Assembly (NCBI RefSeq): GCF_000761245.1
Contig: NZ_AWOR01000043.1
Coordinates: 96,160-160,159 of the forward strand
Direction of reading: 5' to 3'
Source of the DNA: Comamonas testosteroni
Lineage (GTDB): Bacteria; Pseudomonadota; Gammaproteobacteria; Burkholderiales; Burkholderiaceae_C
DNA length: 64,000 nt
Of the stretch, positions 54,798 through 63,316 are shown in pieces. Position 1 is the first letter of the stretch. Each line of letters starts with the position of its first letter. The translations under genes and the position numbers were made by a program. The notes beneath the pieces are model-generated. The model was not told the DNA's origin. It did not search any database and worked only from the letters and a program-made list of their open reading frames with translations.

Positions 54798-55994
54798 ATG
54801 TCTCTGTTTACCGCCGTCGAAATGGCCCCCCGCGACCCCATTCTGGGTCTGAACGAGCAATTCAACGCTGACTCCAACCCCAACAAAGTGAACCTGGGTG
54901 TGGGCGTGTACTTCGACGACAACGGCAAGCTGCCCCTGCTGGAGTGCGTGCAGGCCGCCGAGAAGGCCATGATGGAAAAACCCACCGCCCGCGGCTATCT
55001 GCCCATCGACGGTATCGCCGCCTATGACAACGGCGTCAAGGCCCTGGTGTTCGGTGCCGAGTCCGACGTGGTCAAGTCCGGCCGCGTGGCCACCGTGCAA
55101 GCCATCGGCGGCACCGGCGGCCTGAAGATCGGTGCCGACTTCCTCAAGAAGCTCAACCCCAACGCCAAGGTCCTGATCTCCAACCCCAGCTGGGAAAACC
55201 ACAAGGCCATCTTCACCAACGCAGGTTTTGAAGTCGGCTCCTACGCTTACTACGATGCAGCGACCCGCTCCATCGACTTCGCCGGCATGCTGGCCGACCT
55301 GAACGCTGCCGCCGCCGGCACCGTGGTCGTGCTGCACGCCTGCTGCCACAACCCCACTGGCTACGACATCACTGCCGCTCAGTGGGATGAAGTGATTGCC
55401 GTCGTCAAGGCCAAGGGCCTGATCCCCTTCCTGGACATGGCCTACCAGGGCTTTGGCCACGGCATCGCCGAAGACGGCGCCGTGATCGGCAAGTTCGTGG
55501 CCGCCGGCCTGGACATCTTTGTCTCGACCTCCTTCTCCAAGAGCTTCAGCCTGTATGGCGAGCGCGTGGGCGCCCTGTCCGTGGTGGCTGCCGACAAGGA
55601 CGAAGCCGCTCGCGTGCTGTCGCAGCTGAAGATCGTCATCCGCACCAACTACTCCAACCCTCCCACCCATGGCGGCGCCGTGGTGGCAGCGGTGCTGAAC
55701 AACCCCGAGCTGCACGCTCTGTGGGAGAAGGAGCTGGGCGAGATGCGCGTGCGTATCAAGGCCATGCGCCAGAAGCTGGTTGACGGCCTGAAGGCTGCCG
55801 GCGTGCAGCAAGACATGTCCTTCATCACCACCCAGATCGGCATGTTCTCGTACTCCGGCCTGTCCAAGGACCAGATGGTGCGCCTGCGCTCCGAGTTCGG
55901 CGTGTACGGCACCGACACCGGCCGCATGTGCGTGGCTGCGCTCAACAGCAAGAACATCGACTATGTCTGCAAGGCCATCGCCGCCGTGATCTAA
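54798..55994 (+). CDS. aromatic amino acid/aspartate aminotransferase (class I, TyrB/AspC type)
   Basis: PLP-dependent transaminase of 398 residues exchanging amino groups between aspartate or aromatic amino acids and 2-oxoglutarate. MSLFTAVEMAPRDPILGLNEQFNADSNPNKVNLGVGVYFDD, HACCHNPTGYDIT, PFLDMAYQGFGHG and the PLP lysine in STSFSKSFSLYGERVGAL are typical of TyrB/AspC. Normal length. Its codon choice is strongly biased, suggesting high expression. TyrB or AspC cannot be separated by eye. Confidence 0.92.
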   Translation: MSLFTAVEMAPRDPILGLNEQFNADSNPNKVNLGVGVYFDDNGKLPLLECVQAAEKAMMEKPTARGYLPIDGIAAYDNGVKALVFGAESDVVKSGRVATVQAIGGTGGLKIGADFLKKLNPNAKVLISNPSWENHKAIFTNAGFEVGSYAYYDAATRSIDFAGMLADLNAAAAGTVVVLHACCHNPTGYDITAAQWDEVIAVVKAKGLIPFLDMAYQGFGHGIAEDGAVIGKFVAAGLDIFVSTSFSKSFSLYGERVGALSVVAADKDEAARVLSQLKIVIRTNYSNPPTHGGAVVAAVLNNPELHALWEKELGEMRVRIKAMRQKLVDGLKAAGVQQDMSFITTQIGMFSYSGLSKDQMVRLRSEFGVYGTDTGRMCVAALNSKNIDYVCKAIAAVI

Positions 55995-56025
55995 GCGCGC
56001 GATTCAGGGCCTGGCCCCTGAAAGC

Positions 56026-56063
56026 AAAAGAGCAACGGACTTTTAGTCCCTTGCTCTTTTTTT
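56026..56063 (+). terminator. intrinsic terminator of the aminotransferase gene
   Basis: AAAGAGCAA / TTGCTCTTT stem with inner GGACTTTTAGTCC hairpin, followed by a T-run. Confidence 0.88.
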
Positions 56064-56066
56064 ATG

Positions 56067-56126
56067 GCCGCTTCGATGCCTGCTTCAATGCCGGCTTCAG
56101 TACCTGTTTCAGTACCCGTTTCAGTG
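56067..56126. repeat. five-copy 12-bp tandem repeat (minisatellite)
   Basis: Units GCCGCTTCGATG, CCTGCTTCAATG, CCGGCTTCAGTA, CCTGTTTCAGTA and CCCGTTTCAGTG lie head to tail. They are in phase with a multiple of three bases, but no gene covers them. Confidence 0.75.
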
Positions 56127-56136
56127 CCGCCCAATA

Positions 56137-56225
56137 TTTGATAGCTGCTAGCGCCTTACCTATATTGTTTTCAGATAGAAAAGCATCTGAAAACCTTTTA
56201 AAAAAAGCGCATCAAGCTATCAAAA
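56137..56225. repeat. short inverted-repeat element with TTTGATAGCT terminus, copy 2
   Basis: Begins TTTGATAGCTGCTAGCGCC and ends AAGCTATCAAAA, so its ends are inverted repeats; the middle contains a smaller TTTTCAGAT/ATCTGAAAA hairpin. Related to the element at 7497-7585. Confidence 0.65.
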
Positions 56226-56232
56226 TCACATA

Positions 56233-57045
56233 TCAGGCTTCCAATCCCCAGATGGCCGAGCGCATGGACAGCGCCGCATACTGGTAGGCCGTGTTGAACA
56301 CGCGCGGCGCTTCGCCCTCCTGCACCGCCCCTGCCGCATACAGCAGGGGCAGATAGTGGTCGTGTGTGGGATGGGCCAGACGGGCCTGCGGGCCCCAGTC
56401 CAGGAAGGTACTCAGATCGGCCAGATTGCCGCTGTCCAGGCGCTGCTGTACTTCGGTGTCGAACTGGATCGTCCAGTCATAGGCCTGGTTGTCGCTGGCA
56501 CCGCGCTGCATGGCGCGCAGGTTGTGCACGATATTGCCGCTGCCCACGATCAGCACGCCGCGCTCGCGCAGCGCGCGCAGCTGGCGGCCCATCTCGAAAT
56601 GCTTTTCGGGCGCCAGACCATAGGGCATGCTCAGCTGCATGACGGGAATCTTCGCCTCGGGGAACATGGGCAGCAGCACCGACCAGGTGCCGTGATCAAA
56701 ACCCCATTTCTGGTCCAGCAGCAAGGCCGATCCGTCCTGCGGCGAATGCAGCTCGGCCGCCAGCTGCCTGGCCACCTCGGGCGCGCCGGGGGCCGGATAT
56801 TGCTGATCGAACAGCTCTTGCGGGAAGCCGCCGAAGTCATGAATCGTACGCGGCTGGGCCATGCCGGTCAGCGCCCAGTCGGACTCGGTCAGCCAGTGGG
56901 CCGAGACGCAGAGAATCAGCTGCGGCGCAATGCCCTTGGCCGTCAGCTCCTGGCCCAGGGCCTTCCAGCTTTGGCGCCAGTGCGTGTCCTCGATCACATT
57001 CATGGGGCTGCCGTGATCAGAATAGTTACCAAATTGACTTAGCAT
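56233..57045 (-). CDS. class III extradiol (DODA/LigB-type) ring-cleavage dioxygenase with replaced N-terminus
   Basis: Iron dioxygenase related to 4,5-DOPA dioxygenase (YgiD). Metal-ligand regions are present: HGSPMN, VSAHWL, FDHGTWSVLLPMFPEA and LAHPTHDHYLPLLYAAGA. Normal relatives have about ten residues ending in a beta strand (LFISHGSPM) at the start; here the sequence before HGSPMN does not match. The best start is ATG 57045 with GAGGG upstream, giving MLSQFGNYSD and then HGSPMN (270 residues). The new leader comes from the DNA whose composition differs, so the gene was interrupted but may still be translated. An in-frame start at 57153 is also open. Confidence 0.75.
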   Translation of the reverse strand: MLSQFGNYSDHGSPMNVIEDTHWRQSWKALGQELTAKGIAPQLILCVSAHWLTESDWALTGMAQPRTIHDFGGFPQELFDQQYPAPGAPEVARQLAAELHSPQDGSALLLDQKWGFDHGTWSVLLPMFPEAKIPVMQLSMPYGLAPEKHFEMGRQLRALRERGVLIVGSGNIVHNLRAMQRGASDNQAYDWTIQFDTEVQQRLDSGNLADLSTFLDWGPQARLAHPTHDHYLPLLYAAGAVQEGEAPRVFNTAYQYAALSMRSAIWGLEA

Positions 57046-57083
57046 CAATCCCTCGATAGAGTTCCTTAGCCGTCTTCCTCTGT

Positions 57084-57413
57084 ATGACGGGGCCAAAGGG
57101 ATGCAATATGCGAACTCGACCTGAAGGTAATTTGGAATTGGAGAGCTGGACACTCATGCCCGCGACAATGGTCATGCGCCCTGCTCTGCATGCTCATATC
57201 GAGCTTCGCCCCACGCACAGCCCGCACCAATGCAGGAGCTTCGTACGTTTAGGTGCGTCTGTGGGGGAGCGTTACTGTGAGCCATCCGATGCCGGCACAA
57301 AGCCCTTTGATAAGCACGTGCAACGGAGCGAAACGGAGACGAACGATTTGGTGACAGATCTTTTCGAGCTCGACTTCAAAGAGACTAGGAAGCGACTTGG
57401 GGAAACTCTATGA
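57084..57413 (+). CDS. possible small gene before the recombinase trio
   Basis: An open frame of up to 109 residues ends in an ATGA overlap with the first recombinase gene. The C-terminal part (ETETNDLVTDLFELDFKETRKRLGETL) is charged and helical, the start region has several ATG codons (57084, 57108). I do not recognise the product; the overlap is the only sign it is real. Confidence 0.3.
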   Translation: MTGPKGCNMRTRPEGNLELESWTLMPATMVMRPALHAHIELRPTHSPHQCRSFVRLGASVGERYCEPSDAGTKPFDKHVQRSETETNDLVTDLFELDFKETRKRLGETL

Positions 57414-58576
57414 GATTCGTTTTAGCGGACAGCAACCTGGTGGTCGCCGGTATGGTCTATGAAGGCTTTCCACTGCTGATCGACGACGATGGTGACGCCA
57501 TTCAGCCGGCTCAATCGTTTCTGTGGCATCTACTCCCCAGTACGGGCCGGATTCAAAGCAAGAAGACCTGGGAGGCCTATGGCCGCGCGATCTACGACTT
57601 CTTCGCTTATTCCCTGACCAATCATCTAGACTGGCGCGCGGCACCCACCAGTGACCATCCAGGAGCCATTGAGGCTTGGCGTGATTGGTCGCGTGGCACT
57701 CTGGGTTTGAGCGCGCGCACGATAAATCAGCGCATGCGCGTGGTCATTCGCTTCTACAAATGGGCGGAACAACAAGGCTACATTGAGCGCGTGCCGTTCG
57801 ACTATGTGACGGTTCAAACCAGCCGCGAACCAGGCTTTCTCGCCCATGTTGACGCAAGCGGCGGAAAGATGGAAACACCTGCCATCCTGCTTTCCGAAGA
57901 ACAAAGAACCATACGGTTCTTGACAAAAGAGCAGATCGACCTCTGTCATAAGACGCTGGTCAACCCTACTCACCAGCTCATGTTCGAATTAATGGTTCGT
58001 ACGGGCTTGCGCCAGATTGAGTGCAGGAGCTTCCCTGATGCCTATACCTTCGATCCGTCAAGGCGCAAGGACTTACGAGCAGGAGCAAAGTTCTCGCTGT
58101 ACCTCGACCCTAAGCACATGGATCTGAAACGCGAAAAGCCACGGGATATTGATATGCCCTACGACCTGATGGAAAAACTGTGGATTTACAGCGTGCGTCA
58201 GAGGCAAGTCCGGGCAAACAACCACCCTGAGGCCAAAGAATTGCCTCATCTATTCCTGACCGAAGGTGGCGTTCCCTACAGCAGGAACGCCGTGACTGCC
58301 ATCTTCGCGAAGCTCTCACAAAGAGTAGGCTTCAAGGTCACCGCTCACATGCTTCGACATAGCTATGCCACTTACCTCCTGTGGAGCCTAGATAAAAGCC
58401 CCACCTTCCAGGGCGAGCCGATTCTTTATGTCTGTGATCGGATGGGCCATAGCAACGTGTCAACCACATATCACTACTTGCACCTAATCCGAATATTAAA
58501 AGGCCAGCTTGTGCTAGCGCACGAGGACGAAATAGACCAACTGTTCAGCTCAACAGTAGGAAATGAATCCTCATGA
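57410..58576 (+). CDS. tyrosine recombinase, first of trio
   Basis: 388-residue site-specific recombinase. An N-terminal SAM-like core-binding domain (STGRIQSKKTWEAYGRAIYDFFAYSL ... RVVIRFYKWAEQQGYIERVP) precedes a catalytic domain with first Arg in ELMVRTGLRQIECRS, the H-x-x-R-H box in VTAHMLRHSYATYLL, and the His/Tyr end in MGHSNVSTTYHYLHLI. All catalytic residues appear intact. Overlaps the next recombinase by 4 nt. Base and codon use differ visibly from the genes left of 57 kb. Confidence 0.88.
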   Translation: MRFVLADSNLVVAGMVYEGFPLLIDDDGDAIQPAQSFLWHLLPSTGRIQSKKTWEAYGRAIYDFFAYSLTNHLDWRAAPTSDHPGAIEAWRDWSRGTLGLSARTINQRMRVVIRFYKWAEQQGYIERVPFDYVTVQTSREPGFLAHVDASGGKMETPAILLSEEQRTIRFLTKEQIDLCHKTLVNPTHQLMFELMVRTGLRQIECRSFPDAYTFDPSRRKDLRAGAKFSLYLDPKHMDLKREKPRDIDMPYDLMEKLWIYSVRQRQVRANNHPEAKELPHLFLTEGGVPYSRNAVTAIFAKLSQRVGFKVTAHMLRHSYATYLLWSLDKSPTFQGEPILYVCDRMGHSNVSTTYHYLHLIRILKGQLVLAHEDEIDQLFSSTVGNESS

Positions 58577-60174
58577 GAACAAAGAAGAACTTTGATGCTC
58601 CAGCTCCAATAGCGATAACAACGACTCCTCCGTCCGAGTCCCGACTGGGAGCAGATAGCCCGCTGGTGATCTCTTTGCCTGAGAATACAACGGGTACACG
58701 AAACATTGACCTGACCCCGTGGCTCAATAAAGGCATCGATGCTTGGATCTATGCCTGCGCTGCCCTACTGCGCACATTCATTCAAGGGAAAAGTGTGACA
58801 CCAACCACGGTTGCTCATTACTGGAGCCATGGCCTACGGTACTTTTTCGAGTTCCTTGTAGCCAATCAAGGCCCCTCCGAACCCGCAGCTCTCGAACCAC
58901 GAACCATTCGTCGCCTCCTCGGTTGGATCTCGATACATGGCTGGTCATACGACACCCAACGCGGGCGCTATAGGGACATCAAGTCTGTATTAACCGCACT
59001 CAGCCGACGCCAAATCTTTCCGGCGCATGAAGATCTGTTTCCTGTTAATCCATTCCCGCGTAGTAACAGCCAGGCCAGAGGAGAGGAGCCGCTGTCATCA
59101 ACCGAGCGAATGCGTGTGGCGAATGCGCTGCGAGAAGACTTAATCGCCAGCCACCACGGTCAGTTCCTAGGACCTGAGTCGCACGCTCTGGTCGTTCTGG
59201 TATTAGCCGTGGCAATCCGATGCGGGGCTAATCCGGCACCATTACTTGAAGCCAAGCGTGATTGCTTGCAGGATCATCCCTTCATGCCCAACATGAAGCG
59301 CTTAGTTCTGTTCAAGCGACGAGGAAAGGGAACTAGAATCGTTCAACTTCGCTACAGCAAGGAAGTTGAAGATTCGGTATCAGTCGCCATGGATGGTGTC
59401 GCACTCGTGCAAAAAGCGCAGACCTACTCAGCGCATCTAGTAAGCGAAGCAGCGCCGGAATACAGCAACCGGCTATTTCTATACCGATCAATGCGCAACA
59501 GCATGGCAGCTGGAAAAGCCATCCCCCTGAGCTCAGCCATGCTTAAAAATGGCATCAAAGCATTTGTCACTCGCAACAATTTGTGCGGGGATGACGGGAA
59601 ACCGCTAAGGCTAAACCTGTCACGCCTACGAAAAACGGTGGAAATGCGCCTGTTCGACCTCTCGGGCGGAGACTTGATCGCGACAGCAGCGCTTATGGGC
59701 CACAGCCCCAAAGTAGCGGACATGCATTACCTCGCCTGCACTCAGCAGATGCGGGAAAATGCCACCTTCGTCGGGGAGGCCCTACCCGAAATATATCGAA
59801 ATGGCAGCGACACGGACAAGATAATCCCGATCCTGCCTGAGAGGACGCCAACAGGACGCTGCAGAGACCCCTACAAAGGCGACAGGGCACCTAAAGACGG
59901 CACAGCCTGCGACGATTTTCTCGCGTGCTTCTCATGCACTTCGTACGCTATCACCGGTTCGCCCGACGACCTACACCGCCTGTTCTCCTTTTACTTCTTT
60001 TTGGAACGGGAGATGCATCGTGCTAGATCCGAAGATTGGCGGACAGAGTTCCGCCAAACCATGCTACTGATCGAACGATTTACAGCCGATAAGTTTGATG
60101 TCGAGTTGGTAGCCGCTGCCCGCGAGCGCTCCCGCGCAGAGCCTCTCGGCTTCTGGGCGGCCTACACCTTGTAA
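58573..60174 (+). CDS. tyrosine recombinase-like protein, second of trio
   Basis: 533-residue protein. Core-binding part (TPTTVAHYWSHGLRYFFEFLVANQ), catalytic-like domain with VAIRCGANPAPLLEAKR, then NLSRLRKTVEMRLFDLSGGDLIATAALMGHSPKVADMHYLAC. The position of the usual His in the H-x-x-R box is Ser (SRLR). The later part carries a cysteine group CDDFLACFSC that could bind zinc. Similar arrangements occur in Tn554-type and recombinase-in-trio elements, where several recombinases work together. Confidence 0.82.
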   Translation: MRTKKNFDAPAPIAITTTPPSESRLGADSPLVISLPENTTGTRNIDLTPWLNKGIDAWIYACAALLRTFIQGKSVTPTTVAHYWSHGLRYFFEFLVANQGPSEPAALEPRTIRRLLGWISIHGWSYDTQRGRYRDIKSVLTALSRRQIFPAHEDLFPVNPFPRSNSQARGEEPLSSTERMRVANALREDLIASHHGQFLGPESHALVVLVLAVAIRCGANPAPLLEAKRDCLQDHPFMPNMKRLVLFKRRGKGTRIVQLRYSKEVEDSVSVAMDGVALVQKAQTYSAHLVSEAAPEYSNRLFLYRSMRNSMAAGKAIPLSSAMLKNGIKAFVTRNNLCGDDGKPLRLNLSRLRKTVEMRLFDLSGGDLIATAALMGHSPKVADMHYLACTQQMRENATFVGEALPEIYRNGSDTDKIIPILPERTPTGRCRDPYKGDRAPKDGTACDDFLACFSCTSYAITGSPDDLHRLFSFYFFLEREMHRARSEDWRTEFRQTMLLIERFTADKFDVELVAAARERSRAEPLGFWAAYTL

Positions 60175-60184
60175 AGGATCACCA

Positions 60185-62065
60185 ATGGTCAAGCACAACC
60201 TCTCCCCAAGCGAGCAGTTGAAATTGGCGACACCTTCGGTAGCCAAGCGCTTTTACCTTATGCACACGGGCAGCCAACGGACTGGAAAAGCCTATGGTCT
60301 CCTGGCAGAACAACCGCCGAGCTTGGCAGGTCTATCGCAAGAGGAGCGGGCCAAGGTAGTAGTCAGCGCTGTTATTGATAATTCGGGCAATACGTTGGTC
60401 ATAAGTCGGGTCGGTGATCTAGAGTGGGAGTTGTGGCCATTCGTGAGAACCGCAAACATCAGAAACTCAGAAAAGAAGCTGAACTGGTTGGACATTCCTG
60501 ACGATTATCGAGAGGCCGTGCAAAACGTCCTCTATGCCTATTGGAAACGAGGGAGGCCTGGGCTGAAAACCCCAGAAGTTAGTTCACTATTAAAGCTCAT
60601 CAAACAACTAAAACACCTCTGTCGCTACGCCAGCGCATTTAAGCTAAAGTCTCTGGCCGATCTACAAGCACTCCACATTGCCAACTTTGTTCATGAGCAG
60701 AAGCTTTCCGGAAAATCGCCGGGCACGCTGATGAACTTATTTTCTAGCATAGAGCTTCTTTATCTCTTTCGCGCCGAGCACGAGGGAACTCTATCGCTTC
60801 ACCCGTGGCCAGATTCGAGTGCCGCCGACATGGCGGGAAACACCAGCATGCAGCGCGCTAATTCGCGCAAAGTTTCTCAAACGCCACTCATTCCAATGGA
60901 TGTGGCATCCACTCTGTTTTTGTTTGCCGAGGGTACTCTGGACAAGGCCGAGTCTCTGATGGACGAACGCGATCGGGGAGAACGTAAAACGTTCTATGAC
61001 CCCCAGATCACAATTATCCGCGATGCCTGCTTTTATCTCCTAGGAGTGCTCACAGGTATGCGCTGCTCCGAACTCGCCAGCATCGAAGTCGGTGCGGGGC
61101 GTACGGAGGAACGAAACGGCATCCCCTTTCACTGGCTCACCGGTACAGAGTACAAGACAAAAAAAGGTTTGGTGGACTACCTGATGCCGTCTATGGGCCA
61201 CCGAATACTGCATATTCTGGAACGCTGGTCGGAACCCTACCGCCAGTTGCTCGCAAAGCAGATCGTCGAAATGGAGCTTAGACCCGGCTCGCACACAGCG
61301 GAGGAACTGCATTGGCTTGCCACAGCCCGCAGTAACTGTAGGCGGCTGTTTCTCGGCAAAGCACCACATAGCGGGATAACAACGTTGTCGGATTCCTGTT
61401 GGGGTTTCAACCTCTCGAGGCTTGCCCGTAAAGCTGGGACAACCTGGGCTCTGGCTCCTCATCAGATGCGCCGACTATACGGCCACACCTTCGTGCGCCA
61501 TAAATTGGGTGACCTGCTTTTTCTGAAAGAACAATTCAAGCATTCGAGCATCAACATGGCGCAGCTCTATGCCGCGAGCCCCCGTCAGGACAGTGCGCTA
61601 TATGACGACATCCTCTCAGAACTGATGCGTTATAAGGGGGAGATTATTGCCAGTTGGTTGGAAAAAGATGAGCCACTAGCAGGAGGTGCTGGCCATAAAA
61701 TCATGGAAATGCGCGCCCACAAGTTCCCTGATCGCAAGACGCTGGTGATGGAAGCATCTAAGCGAGTCTTAATTCGCTCCACAGGCCATTCATGGTGCCT
61801 AGCTCAAGATGAAGGATGTGGTGGGTCGGGCATATATGAGAGAGGTAGATGCGGAAGCTGCCGTGATGGGGTCATAGACAACCGGTTCATCAACATCTGG
61901 GAGGAAGCCTACCGACATCACAAGGAACTGTTAGTAGAAGCAGAACAGTGGGGTGCTGGAGCTCTCAAGCGGGTCAGCGCGGATCTGGAACAAGCAAGCA
62001 AAATTCTTCGTGACTTGGGCATCAATCCGGAGGCAGAAAATGCCCACCAAGACAGGAAAACCTAA
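60185..62065 (+). CDS. tyrosine recombinase, third of trio
   Basis: 626-residue recombinase, longest of the three. N-terminal core-binding region (KLIKQLKHLCRYASAFKLKSLADLQ), catalytic residues in GVLTGMRCSELASIEVG, LAPHQMRRLYGHTFVRHKLG and KHSSINMAQLYAA. The C-terminal end has a cysteine pattern C-x5-C-x8-C-x2-C in HSWCLAQDEGC ... GRCGSCRDG, likely zinc-binding. Ten bases after the second recombinase; overlaps the small fourth gene by 26 nt. Confidence 0.85.
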   Translation: MVKHNLSPSEQLKLATPSVAKRFYLMHTGSQRTGKAYGLLAEQPPSLAGLSQEERAKVVVSAVIDNSGNTLVISRVGDLEWELWPFVRTANIRNSEKKLNWLDIPDDYREAVQNVLYAYWKRGRPGLKTPEVSSLLKLIKQLKHLCRYASAFKLKSLADLQALHIANFVHEQKLSGKSPGTLMNLFSSIELLYLFRAEHEGTLSLHPWPDSSAADMAGNTSMQRANSRKVSQTPLIPMDVASTLFLFAEGTLDKAESLMDERDRGERKTFYDPQITIIRDACFYLLGVLTGMRCSELASIEVGAGRTEERNGIPFHWLTGTEYKTKKGLVDYLMPSMGHRILHILERWSEPYRQLLAKQIVEMELRPGSHTAEELHWLATARSNCRRLFLGKAPHSGITTLSDSCWGFNLSRLARKAGTTWALAPHQMRRLYGHTFVRHKLGDLLFLKEQFKHSSINMAQLYAASPRQDSALYDDILSELMRYKGEIIASWLEKDEPLAGGAGHKIMEMRAHKFPDRKTLVMEASKRVLIRSTGHSWCLAQDEGCGGSGIYERGRCGSCRDGVIDNRFINIWEEAYRHHKELLVEAEQWGAGALKRVSADLEQASKILRDLGINPEAENAHQDRKT

Positions 62066-62537
62066 AGAAAGTACGGCTTTGCAACGTTCTTCAACGCAAC
62101 GATCCGGTTCATCGGCTGGGCAAGAAAGTCGCCCTACCCCGCGCCGTCGAGACCGTGAGCGCACCATGGCCGATTTACAAAATGCGCTCGAAATCTTGCA
62201 GAGTCTTGGTCAGAAAATCACGTTGAAGGCGGTTGCCGATCAAGCCAACGTGTCTCCTTCATTGATTAACCACCGCTACCCCGACTTCGCCGAGCAGGTA
62301 CGAGCGCTCGTGGGTCGCACAATTCGCCAGCAGCGAAACGACACGGCCGATCTTCTTGCAGAGGCGCGGGAACGGAACCGCCAACTGAACAAGCAAGTCA
62401 AAGATCAGCTTGCAGAGATCACGCGGCTGGTAAGTAAGAACGAAGCATTACGGAAGGAACTTGATTTGCAGAGTGCTATTGCACAAGGGAAGGTGACCAA
62501 AGGAGAGTTTGGATGTACAACAACGCCCCAACAATGA
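62040..62537 (+). CDS. small HTH/coiled-coil partner of the recombinases (TnpC/DUF6262-like)
   Basis: 165-residue basic protein. A Ser/Arg-rich start (QRSSTQRSGSSAGQESRPTPRRRDRERT) precedes an HTH-like segment (GQKITLKAVADQANVSPSLINHRYPDFAEQVRAL) and a long coiled coil (LAEARERNRQLNKQVKDQLAEITRLVSKNEALRKELDLQ). Accessory proteins of this shape, TnpC in Tn554, follow recombinase genes. ATG 62040 within the third recombinase end is the likely start. Confidence 0.75.
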   Translation: MPTKTGKPKESTALQRSSTQRSGSSAGQESRPTPRRRDRERTMADLQNALEILQSLGQKITLKAVADQANVSPSLINHRYPDFAEQVRALVGRTIRQQRNDTADLLAEARERNRQLNKQVKDQLAEITRLVSKNEALRKELDLQSAIAQGKVTKGEFGCTTTPQQ

Positions 62538-62704
62538 CAAGCTCTTGAGCTTGCCGGCCAACCTCAAAATTATTAGGGAAAACCAGCGCTTTTTGACAGA
62601 GAGAGGCTTCTTTGTACGCATTTTGATTGGCATTAAATACAGCTTTCTCTGTCCCTCATTTGGTAAGCTTGAAGTTTGAGAGTCTGACTGTCGCCTTTTA
62701 CTAA
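62538..62704. other. spacer after the recombinase operon
   Basis: No gene. Contains ATTTGGTAA at 62658-62666, an inverted match to TTACCAAAT at 57026-57034, perhaps one arm of an element terminus. Confidence 0.3.
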
Positions 62705-63286
62705 ATGACTGCACTTTTCCCAAGAAGATCGGCCATGACAAACATGCATATCGAAAGGCCAGAGTCTCAAGGCTTGTCTGGTTGCGGGCCCGTGCTGTAC
62801 CTCGATTTCGATGGCGTTTTACATCACCATAACGTACTCTGGTCAGCGTCAAAAGGGCCCTACCTAGACGCATCTTCCAGTGACAGTTTGTTCAAACATG
62901 CTCCTTTGCTGGTCGAGCTCTTGGAGCCGCATTCTGCAGTCCGCATCGTCCTATCTACGTCCTGGGCCATGAAGTATGGCTGCCATGGTGCCGCGCGTCG
63001 TCTACCTCTTGAGTTGCGCAACAGAGTCATCGGGGCAACCTTTCATAGTCAAATGGACCGGGCCGAATTCAACTCGGCTTACCGAGGCATGCAAGTTTGG
63101 GCAGACGTGTTTCGTCGCCGCCCATCCGATTGGCTCGCTATCGACGACGACTTTCTCCAGTGGCCTGCATGGTGTCGTGACAAGCTTGTTAGATCACACC
63201 CTGAGAGAGGCCTAGCGGATCCAACAGTTGTGGCACAGGTTCGACTTGGTCTGCAGCGCATTACCTGTTCCGACTTGAAGCTGTAA
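62705..63286 (+). CDS. HAD-like protein, similar to HAD domain of Swiss-army-knife RNA repair proteins
   Basis: Haloacid-dehalogenase-type protein of up to 193 residues. Motif I is VLYLDFDGVLHHHNVL (DxDG), a Ser in VLSTSWAMKYG may be motif II, and the acidic motif WLAIDDDFLQWP is near the end. This resembles the HAD_SAK domain (often linked to RNA phosphate handling) but no other repair domain is fused. Two starts are possible, 62705 and 62735. It follows the recombinase operon and may be cargo or host DNA. Confidence 0.65.
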   Translation: MTALFPRRSAMTNMHIERPESQGLSGCGPVLYLDFDGVLHHHNVLWSASKGPYLDASSSDSLFKHAPLLVELLEPHSAVRIVLSTSWAMKYGCHGAARRLPLELRNRVIGATFHSQMDRAEFNSAYRGMQVWADVFRRRPSDWLAIDDDFLQWPAWCRDKLVRSHPERGLADPTVVAQVRLGLQRITCSDLKL

Positions 63287-63316
63287 TCTCAAACTATCTA
63301 GGAAAGGCTGGTCGAT

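Noticed and set aside
56067..56126. CRISPR array
   Set aside because: Units are 12 bp, directly adjacent and without spacers; no cas genes nearby.
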